Source of the DNA: Glandiceps talaboti
Lineage: Eukaryota > Hemichordata > Enteropneusta > Spengelidae
Length of the DNA stretch: 64,000 nucleotides
Reading direction: 5' to 3'
Assembly: GCF_964340395.1 (NCBI RefSeq)
Contig: NC_135549.1
Span: forward strand, 20,729,342 to 20,793,341
Shown here: positions 24,561 to 33,157 of the stretch, piece after piece
Position numbering within the stretch: the first letter of the stretch is position 1
How the letters are laid out: each line of letters starts with the position of its first letter
Notes under the pieces: model-generated
What the model saw: only the letters and a program-made list of their open reading frames with translations
Databases searched by the model: none
Told to the model about the DNA's origin: nothing
Position numbers and translations under genes: made by a program

Positions 24561-25020
24561 AAATGTCTAATTATTTGTATTTTTACCATTTTCAGTCAAT
24601 ATATTGTGACTATCTGATAGAAAAATGATACGCCAGTTACAACTCATCACAGTTTTAACATGATGAAGGATTCAAAAGCAAACTTTCGTTCAAGATGTAT
24701 ACTTGTCACTACACTTAGGTAATATTGGCCACTAATTTACAGATAACGTGACTTTTTATAAGTCATTTGCCATTTTTAGGGAACATATCTTTGGTTACTT
24801 GATGACAAAAATGTGCCAGTTACAGGGACAGTTGAAGGATCAAAGAAGCTGCACATAGTGCTTCGTTCCTCTGAAAATCTAGAGATACTAAAACCTAAAT
24901 ATTATACAGAGACATGGATGAAAATGTCTTGAGCTGTTCTTAAATGAGTCCTAAATCTAGTTAACAGTCTTTAAAAGGAATGTGATCTTAATTGGGTATA
25001 ACATGGGAATTATTCGGAGC

Positions 25021-26477
25021 CTATTCGGAGCCAGGAATCTTCTTCTGGACATCTGCTACGTCACACTTGAAGTTCCACAACCCACACGTGTATTTGTCAT
25101 TCACTGCTTTCTTGAGGCAAATGAAACAGAACTTTTGGTCGCAGGGCCAGGGACACTGCATCTGTTTACAGGCTTTTACGTGCTCAATCAAGGTACCACA
25201 GGTTGGACAGGCACGTCTTGAAGGACAGAGAACCCCAACCACTTCTTTCTTCGGGCACTCTTTGAGAATCTTCAGGCGTGGATCTTGACCGCTACATAAT
25301 CCATTACCACATTCTTTAGTACCTGAAGAATTCCAGTGATGTAGACAGAACCAGCAGAATTCGAACAACTTCCCATTATTTGTGTGAGTACAGAGCGGAC
25401 ATATGACTCGCCTACCTTTACCATCTTCCCTCTCACACAACGATTTACAGCTCGGACACTCTTGAATACCCTTTGCTTTACGTAGATAGTTGTTGGTGAT
25501 CTTCGTCTCAAAGTCCTTCTTTTCTTCATCAGTCAGCACAGCCAGACGTCTCACATCTATGTATTGCCACTCTTGGCCACAGTATATGCTGGAATCAGGA
25601 CTGACGTAGGGACAGAGGAATCGGAATTTACCAGTGCTGAGTAGGCTTCTGCAATAGGCTGTCAAAGAGTCGGGGCCAATGGCATGACCACAGGACATCT
25701 TGGCTCTCTTATTCTCAGGGTCATCGTCCCATGTGATCATATCAGGTGCATCAGTCAACTCCACACCATCGTCGAGCTCTTTGGCTCCTTCTAACGAACC
25801 ACCTTTCAGGCGTAGAACGACGAATAAGTTAGAATTGTTTTCGATGTGGTAGTCGGTCAAATACTTGCTGTTGCCATATTCTAGTTGTTTACCGGCGTAT
25901 AGGACTCGTTGAGTTTCTTCAGGAATTTGATTCCATTCACTTATCTTTCTCAAGAGGTCATCAACCGATGCATCCTATCAACGGGAAGAACGTTATAATA
26001 AGTTAAGATTAACACCATCAAGTAGTACTTATTAGAGAGACACTTATTACTTATTACACTATTAATCTACACCCTCGCTCGTTTAAACAGTACTTTCTAA
26101 AACGGAGACAGTCACCGCGTCAGTAATACATCTCTGAAAGGTTTAGACTACCAGTGGACTACTCACTCAACTAGCTTAGTCTCGAATTCTAGGAAGGAAT
26201 TCGAGTGACAATGATAGAGGTTATCAAGATCAATGATAGATGTAAAATTTGTTACATTATGATAATGGTAAAATTCTAATATATATAGATATTCAACTGC
26301 TTGAAGCATAACTATATGCAGTCTAAACACAAGTAACGTAAAGGGCTTTGTCCATCGCCAGAAACTACCAAACGGTAAATGTAACTATGAGTGATTCTTA
26401 TATCTCACCTTATGGATTTCAATAGGGGTCACTTTACCCTGCAGACCGTAGATGAAGAGTTGCCACAGATTCCCCAT
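25021..26477 (-). CDS. Ubl-RBR E3 ligase-like protein B (intact)
   Basis: Exon 1 26409-26477 (23 codons, MGNLWQLFIYGLQGKVTPIE...) and exon 2 25021-25974 give 340 aa. Residues 1-82 are a ubiquitin-like domain with ubiquitin landmarks (QRVLYAGKQLE near ubiquitin 41-51) ending FVVLRLKGG. An acidic linker follows (DDGVELTDAPDM, WDDDPENK). Residues about 118-160 are a RING1-like part (MSCGHAIGPDSL... FLCPYVS) without the usual first Cys pair. Residues about 195-250 are IBR-like (ECPSCKSLCE, VICPLC, FEFCWFCLHHW). Residues about 279-310 are RING2 (ACPTCGTLIEHVKACKQMQC, FCFICLK). Cys292 matches the catalytic Cys of RBR ligases; the nearby His is Gln. The Gly-Gly at residues 81-82 could be a cleavage site for a deubiquitinase-like protease. 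The gene is head to head with E2-2. Confidence 0.88.
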
Positions 26478-27139
26478 GGTGGATGACAATCTTTCCCTTC
26501 AGTCCGTCATATGTGGTCAGCGGTAGATGAGTCTTTCAAACCAACGCTAAATCTTATATATTGGAACTTAAAATAGAACGGACTTTCCGTGATTCATTCA
26601 TCGAGCTGGGAATTTCCCCGCTGACGATGCAAATGATATGCGATTAATTTTTCAAAATTTACTAAAATTAACATTGGGAAGAGTTTTCACGTTTTGACAT
26701 TTGATGATTTAGTATTTAGAAAATAATAAAGATGTCAACATCATACTAATTGTTACATTCTATAATGGTCACACACACATGTCATTGGCAAATACGTGCG
26801 TGTATATATGCGTCATACACGGAGCTCGCTCCAAGGTGACCTACATTGATGTTTACGATAAATCGCCCAGACACTTAAAAATAGCCATGGTATAAGCGTG
26901 CTCACCAGAAATCCCCTTAGTCAATCACATTCACAACAACAACCTAATTCTGGGGAAAACCCTGCTATGTATATGTAGGTACAATTGGGTGATCTGCCGT
27001 GTGTATTGAACTCTTGAATGAATAGCTACCACTGTAGTCAGCTCGGAGTCTAGCAGCTGAGGCGAACACTGTATTCTGCTTGAGATCTGTAGCTACAGAG
27101 AAGGCTGTAGGGTCGGCTATAATATTTTTCGCATTTAAA
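26478..27139. promoter_or_regulatory. Shared divergent promoter of Ubl-RBR B and E2-2
   Basis: 662 bp between divergent start codons. It holds a TATATAAG element on the minus strand (26553-26560), about 76 bp before the Ubl-RBR B start, and an NF-kappaB motif about 50 bp further upstream. Confidence 0.6.
26608..26617. promoter_or_regulatory. NF-kappaB-type site upstream of Ubl-RBR B
   Basis: GGGAATTTCC is a consensus kappaB site 131 bp upstream of the start codon at 26477. A near match, CGGACTTTCC, lies at 26579-26588. Confidence 0.55.
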
Positions 27140-29321
27140 ATGAGTCTCCAGAAACAAATGGGTAACAGGTAAGAGTCTAGTGTACTACAATGTCGGTCTG
27201 TAGTATACTGTATACTATGGTAGTCGACAGTAAGCTGGGTTAGACTAGTTCTTTCGATTTAATAACGAAAGCAGCTTTTTGTTTGACCTTACACTAACTT
27301 AGTTTCAAACAAAGAGACGCCACACAGTGTGTGGAAAAACCCGCTCTTGTCAAATTATTCTAGTTTATGTTGTTGCTGATGGGTAAGTCAGGTATCATCT
27401 TGTAAGTTGTATGGTAATCGAGGAGGGGGGTCCTTCTGCATTGATTGTACTTTTATTTTATACTTGGAAATGTTAAGATAAAACAAAGGTCCTGTAGAAC
27501 CAGATAGGACAGAGGTTCCAATATGAATACTTTAATCCTATGCACTTATAGAGGTTGCAATGAATTGCATGCTCCCCAGGAAGTTGAGGAAGTATAAAGG
27601 ACCATTGCGCTGTTATAGGTCCGTACCAGGGTCAATAATTGCAAAGCGTTGCGAGCACCGTGTGAGAAAACGCTATTGTGATTACATGTACATACAAGAA
27701 CAAATGAATATTCACATTAAAATTTACTTCAACTGGCAATTCCGGTGAATTCCTTACCTAGGTAAACTATGGTTGAAACAATGTGATCACATGAATATGT
27801 ATCTAAGATATGATATTGATCTTTTTGAAAGAAAGGCTGCGGAAGGAATTGGCTGCCCTCCAGAAATCTCCCCTTCATGGTATTAGAGTCTATCTACCAT
27901 CAGATGATTTTTACATTTGGGAAGCTGAGATCAATGGTCCAGAACAGTCGTATTATGCAGGTAAGGTATCAACGTATTATTAGTGCTAGTTTGAATATAT
28001 TATATAAATATATCAGTAAGGAAAAATACAATTGAAATTTCAGTAGTTTCTAATTGTAAAAATTAAAAAAGAAAAGAATTTCATCTGATACATTTTGGGA
28101 TTAATTTTATCACGGACAATGTAAATAATTTATCAGACATACATGGGTTATGCTAGGTTCCGGCAGTAATATACTATGTTTTTTTATTCACGCAGGGGGA
28201 AAATTCAAGATTCGGATTTCTTTACCGTATCCTTTAATACTCAGTTTGAAGACAGCCTAGCACTGGTAATGTATAACACTCAGTTTGAAGACAGCCGAGC
28301 AATGATAATGTATAAGATCAACTCAGGGGTCGGTCGGAAATAAAAAAGTAAAAAACTACGGTATATATTAAACACAATACAGCTTTTTAAAGATTGTCTG
28401 GTGTACTTACCTTAGTTTATATTGTGTTAAATGTATATCTTCTACATAAAGGTAATTCCTTAACACATTTCTCAGTGAAGAGTATCCAATGGAACCACCT
28501 GTTGTAAGTATAAATTTGTGGTCAATCGCATTAATTTAGAGTCGGGGGAGGGGTCGTCTGCATTTTAATTAACGTGACAGTATGTAAAGAAAACTACATA
28601 TATTGCTTTTCAAGGATCATGTAATATACCATTCATAATTTCTAATGAGACGAATTTTGAAATTTAATTATTTTTCTTCGTGTTCATATGTTAACGATTT
28701 ATAACTATGGAAATAAAGCTTATTTATGTATTATTCATTCTCAGAAGTAACATAGACACAGTTGTTACCATGATTATATCGCAATGTATGCGTAAATCAG
28801 TTTTGTGAACATTCATGAACATTACTCTAGCCCAAAACTAATATAATATAATATAATATAATATAATATAATATAATATAATATAATATAATATAATATA
28901 ACATATTACATAATATAATATAATATTAATATATTATAACATAATATTCATTTTAAGTAGAATTATACATCGTAAATACAAAAGATAAATGATTCCATGA
29001 TACCAGGAAAGTTGATTAGAGTTAATTGACTAGCAACTGAAAAAACTACATTAAATCGTTTCGTCTATACAGGTACAATTTCTGACATCGATTTATCACG
29101 TCAATGTCAGCCAAGCCACAGGACAAGTGTGTCTTAGCTTCCTTTCCCGAGACGCATGGGTCGCCACGGGAACCATAGAACAGTTACTGCATGCCATTTA
29201 TTCACTGCTCATCAAACCAGAGATAGAGAATTCCTTTGACCACGATGTGCTGAATAAATACCAACACTTCAGGAGGGACTACGAGACATTGGCAAAACGA
29301 AGTGCAGCAACGACTAAATAA
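27140..29321 (+). CDS. Ubiquitin-conjugating E2-like enzyme (E2-2)
   Basis: Five exons: 27140-27168, 27836-27960, 28196-28226, 28476-28503 and 29073-29321 (29, 125, 31, 28, 249 nt). All introns are GT-AG and the product is 153 aa. UBC features in order: helix RLRKELAALQKSP, strand IWEAEINGP, GGKFKIRISLPEEYPMEPPV, then IYHVNVSQATGQVC with active Cys91, and a C-terminal helical part (FDHDVLNKYQHFRRDYETLA). The HPN motif is HVN. The length and the C-terminal region recall UBE2L3, an E2 that works with RBR ligases, which would fit its divergent partner Ubl-RBR B. An AATAAA overlaps the stop codon (29317-29322) and another lies at 29794. Exon lengths equal those of E2-1, so the two arose by duplication. 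Ubiquitin or Ubl specificity cannot be read from sequence. Confidence 0.9.
28837..28945. repeat. (TATAA)n microsatellite in E2-2 intron 4
   Basis: About 20 pentanucleotide TATAA/ATAAT units, degrading at the right end. Confidence 0.95.
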
Positions 29322-29793
29322 AACAAAAAATGAAAAGACGCAAGATGTGATGATATAATACTTGAACTTTTAGAAATAATAATAAGAATGACTTGTAGCA
29401 ATACATCTTTCAAACTTCGAACTAGCAGTCATTTTTTTGTAATTTGATTCCTGTCAGAACACAAAAAATAGAATATAGTACATGTGTAATGCCGTTTGTG
29501 AATATTCGATACTTTTCTCTGGTAGATGAATATGGATTTATGCAAAATACATGAATTACACAATGATAAACTGAAGGTAATTAGGGCTGTAGTCACTGAC
29601 CAAATTGGTATACGCACTTGTTACATATATGTAAAACAATTATAGTTCTATGGTGACTTAACATTTCGGAAGTTTGTAGCAGGGCTTCTTGAGTAGGTTT
29701 TTTTTGGACAATTTAGTGTACTATAACCAGAGTGTATTTTATTTAGATTTCTCTGCATTTACTGTAGTTCATCGATGTTATGCATGTAGTTTC

Positions 29794-29799
29794 AATAAA
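29794..29799 (+). terminator. Candidate poly(A) signal of E2-2
   Basis: AATAAA about 470 bp after the stop. The hexamer overlapping the stop codon is an alternative only if the 3' end is very short. Confidence 0.35.
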
Positions 29800-29860
29800 G
29801 GCTGACGTCATCATTTGTACCAACGAATCACTTCGTAGTTGTGTGTTGGGGAAATACGTT

Positions 29861-29870
29861 GGGATGCCCC
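29861..29870. promoter_or_regulatory. NF-kappaB-type site upstream of the Ubl gene
   Basis: GGGATGCCCC fits GGGRNNYYCC and ends 162 bp before the start codon at 30032. Confidence 0.4.
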
Positions 29871-30031
29871 TTTCTATCATTACGTGTAAACCCATAGGCT
29901 ATCACTACAGTCTGTACAGCGCCATTATATTTACAGTACTACGCCGGGGTTTAGAATAGTGAGTCTGGCGTTTAACCAAAGCTTAGAAATCTTGTGACAT
30001 ATACGTGTACGTGGCGTGTCATTCGGTAACC

Positions 30032-30470
30032 ATGGCAATGATTGAAGTACTCATTCAAGGTATTGAGGGGACGACGACAGTGATCGAAATTAACCAGGTA
30101 AGAAAATGCTGTATTTAACAATTGTGTTCAAATTTGTATCATGAAAATCTTTAGCGTTATAAGCTTACAGGGCTAGACACAGCACACACACACTTTATTC
30201 ATCCCTTCTCTTTTATCTGTCCTGTAGCATGCTCAAGTGAATACACTGTTAGCGAAGCTTAGTGAACGTAACAAGATCCCTGTACCTGAGCAGCGTGTTA
30301 TCTATGCTGGAAAGCAATTAGAACCAGGTAGAGGCAAAGTTCTCTCTGATTACTACATCAAAGATAAATCCTTGTTGTTTGTTGTACTACGATTGAGAGG
30401 AGGGTCATCGTTGGTGGACACTCAACATAGCGAACTACGATTAGCAGTAGCACTTCGAAAAGGAACATAG
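30032..30470 (+). CDS. Small ubiquitin-like protein with LRLRGG and a C-terminal tail
   Basis: Exon 1 30032-30097 (22 codons) and exon 2 30228-30470 give 102 aa. The first 81 residues form a ubiquitin fold ending FVVLRLRGG, identical to ubiquitin over the last six. It keeps [12 protein letters not shown], covering ubiquitin Arg42, Ile44 and Lys48, and the Val70 position; the Lys63 position is Asp. A 21-residue tail (starting SSLVDTQ) follows the Gly-Gly, as in ubiquitin-like precursors that a protease must trim before activation. The family should be charged by an E1, passed to an E2 and attached to targets. A gene with two E2 and several RBR neighbours is well placed for that. Alternatively it is a Ubl-RBR gene that lost its 3' part, since the intron position and exon layout match those genes. 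The fold is clear; conjugation is inferred. Confidence 0.82.
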
Positions 30471-31638
30471 AAGCACACCCTTTTTTACAGCCTGCGAACA
30501 ACTTTTCTCGTACACTGAACTTGTTCAGTAGACATTTTGGCGAACTCAAAACCTTTAATATCCAGTAAACGGTTCTAACTTTGAAATACGCTGTCTTTGG
30601 ACAAAAGATAAAGCTATGTATCAAATCCGGAATTTTTCAAAGTAAAATTCAAGACATCAACTTGAAGCTTTCAATTCCATTGAAGAGAGAGCGTATCTTT
30701 GTAGTCTGGCACTTTGTCATTTCTTTCAATTGATAGATTATCTAGAGTGTTTTGTACTGTCAGTACTGTAACAATTCAGTCATTTATACGTTCAACCGTT
30801 CCCATCTACTAGCTGTCTACAACGTCTTAAACCACAGGCCTTTTTACGTCACTGTCCAGACCGTACGTACCCGCAAGCCATATTTCGTTGCTTCAGCAGA
30901 AATATTTGCTCTACTTTGCGAGAACAAATTACGGTCTATGGTTTACATTATTTCAAAGCAAGTAAGAGATACCGGGGAAAACAGATCTATATTATAATAT
31001 ATTACCGGTACCATTTCACAAGAACATATATTTTGTTGCTCTAAAAGATTAATACACTGTAAATGTACTCTGTCGTGTAGTGCACATTTAAAATCAGATA
31101 AGCTCTGATTTAGAAATGGAGATGGAAAAATAGGCATGACAAGCAAAATTATCCAAGAAGTCAAACTAGCATATATTTCCCGTGTAGCTACTTATTCAAG
31201 ATTTCAGAACGGATAATGATTACACGTCAGAACCACTTCAAAACTGTTTTCCAATTGAAATAAATGTCTGTAAATACTGTGAGTTTTCAAAATTTACTTA
31301 ATGGCATTATTAAATTGTGGGATATACGAAAACGACAATCACACACACATTACTGACAATATTGATAACGTTTCTATTTTTGGATATTCTCTCACCGTGT
31401 TGTTTCGGTCTCACTTTGGTTCAGGTGTGTTTTGGTTGATGATTTCATTTCAACCAGGGACTTACCCCGGTATTTTCCACGGGACTTTCCAGATTTTTCT
31501 GAATACAGTGGTTCTAAAACCATTAGGTATGCTTGTGTTCGGCTCATTTTTGTTAGCCCCTGGTGCTGTACAGTCGTGCAGTTTTTACCACTCTTCATCC
31601 TTAATCCAATTTGCGCTTAACAAGTACTCGCGTTAACA
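30471..31638. other. Intergenic between Ubl and Ubl-RBR C
   Basis: Holds the Ubl 3' region (AATAAA at 31259-31264 is one candidate) and the Ubl-RBR C promoter. I found no leftover RBR coding sequence after the Ubl stop. Confidence 0.5.
31481..31490. promoter_or_regulatory. Classical NF-kappaB site upstream of Ubl-RBR C
   Basis: GGGACTTTCC, the textbook kappaB sequence, ends 149 bp before the start codon at 31639. A one-mismatch site, GGGACTTACC, lies 24 bp upstream of it. Confidence 0.6.
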
Positions 31639-32943
31639 ATGCAGGTGTTTGTCAATGGCCCGACTGGGAAGACGCATATAGTCGACATCGACAAGGTAGG
31701 TGATACAATCTTAAAATTTGTAAGTTCACATTCATTCTCCGCCTCAGAATAGTCATGCTTGCATACTGATTAAGTCGTCCATTTCTTCATCGGTGTTGAG
31801 CGAAATGTGTGCACCGTCTGCAAGCAGAGCTAGCCTCAGAGCAAAGATTGAGGTCTAAACATGTGTGTTTCATACTCATGCAGCTGTCCATTCGAAGGAC
31901 CAAGACAAAGGGCGTTACTCAGATGTAGAAAGAATATTTTCTATTATAGAACTTCAGGGGTTCTTTGATTATTCGTATTTTGCAATTTTGTCTTTTCCTT
32001 TCGTCTCTAGAATGATACTGTTGATGAGTTGCTTAAGAGAATAAGTACGAAAAATCGCATACCCGTCAACGAGCAAACTGTCTTGTTCTCGGGCAAGCTT
32101 GTGCTACCAGGGTTAGAGAGGAAGGTGTCCGACTATTGTATGCAACATGGCTCGAATCTCTTCGTTTCGTTACATCTCAAAGGCGGCGTGAATATCAAGA
32201 CACAGATGAAGCTCCCTTTCGGGGTTAAACTGACAACGGCGATAGACATCATTACATTCGATGACACCCGCCACGTTAAACGGTACGAGATGCCATGCGG
32301 ACACGCTATCGGCCCCGAGTCCCTGAAGATTTATTGTCGAAGTGTGCTCAAAAATGGTAAATATCGCTTCCTTTGTCCAGCTACTCGTAAAAATGGAAGT
32401 GGGCATAGATGTGATGTGGAGTGGTCCTACACCGATGTGATGCAACTGGCTGAGCTGAATGCTCAAGAAAGACGCGAATTCGAAGATAACATTTCTCAGA
32501 ATTGCCTCTTCCTTGAACAGGGTGTCCAAGAATGCCCACGCTGCAGTTCTTTCTGTGAAAGACAAGATGAGAAAAATCCACGCGTGGTCTGTTCAATCTG
32601 TACTATGAAGAAGAGGTCCAACTACGAGTTTTGTTGGAATTGTCTGCGAGAATGGAAAGCCGGAGGAACCACAAATTGTGGCAACATCGGCTGCACCGGA
32701 GAGGATCAACAATTGGAGATCCTGAAAACTTGCCAACCTAAGACCATAGGGGCTGTGCCGAACTGTCCCTCCCATCGTGCTTGCCCATCTTGCGGTGTAT
32801 TGATCGAGCACATAGATGCATGCAAGCAAATGAAATGTCGCTGTGGGCAGAATTTCTGCTTCATCTGCCTCAAGAAAGATTTCCAATGCACGCAGTATTG
32901 CGCAGTTGCTGAAATACAAGTGAAAATCCCCAGGAGTGGTTGA
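31639..32943 (+). CDS. Ubl-RBR E3 ligase-like protein C (intact)
   Basis: Exon 1 31639-31695 (19 codons, MQVFVNGPTGKTHIVDIDK) and exon 2 32011-32943 give 329 aa. The N-terminus is strikingly like ubiquitin, with MQVFV and TGKT. The Ubl domain runs to FVSLHLKGG at residues 77-78. The RING1-like part starts MPCGHAIGPESL (first Cys 115). It is followed by IBR-like cysteines (ECPRCSSFCE, VVCSIC, YEFCWNCLREW) and RING2 (ACPSCGVLIEHIDACKQMKC, FCFICLK) with candidate catalytic Cys290. It ends VKIPRSG. The lysine of the ubiquitin-like 'GKQLE' loop reads SGKLVL, and the nearby catalytic His is Gln. RBR ligases take ubiquitin from an E2 onto a RING2 Cys before passing it to a target. This is the only Ubl-RBR without an adjacent divergent E2; the Ubl gene lies just upstream on the same strand. 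Confidence 0.88.
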
Positions 32944-33151
32944 ATTCCCAAATACTGTTGCTACCACTGCTTCGCTGACATTTCAGTTGGCAAACTTGAT
33001 GTAGGTCACACGTTCATAATGTAGATTTATTGCAGTTATAAGTTCAAAATCTGACAAGTTGGTTTACCTTAAGAATGTTTTAGATATGAAAATGAATTAC
33101 TGTAAGCAAGAGATCCTAACTTCGGTCGTTTAGTTCATTTAGACTGTTCAA

Positions 33152-33157
33152 AATAAA
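33152..33157 (+). terminator. Candidate poly(A) signal of Ubl-RBR C
   Basis: AATAAA about 210 bp after the stop codon at 32943. Confidence 0.4.

Larger units (their letters stand above)
19390..25020. other. Gene-poor gap with repeats
   Basis: 5.6 kb without a convincing exon. It contains poly-G tracts near 20184-20250 and 21585, the microsatellite at 21044-21180, two dispersed-repeat copies (about 22015-22120 and 24455-24560) and a (GATT)n run near 23408. Short open frames here have no recognisable protein features. Confidence 0.5.
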
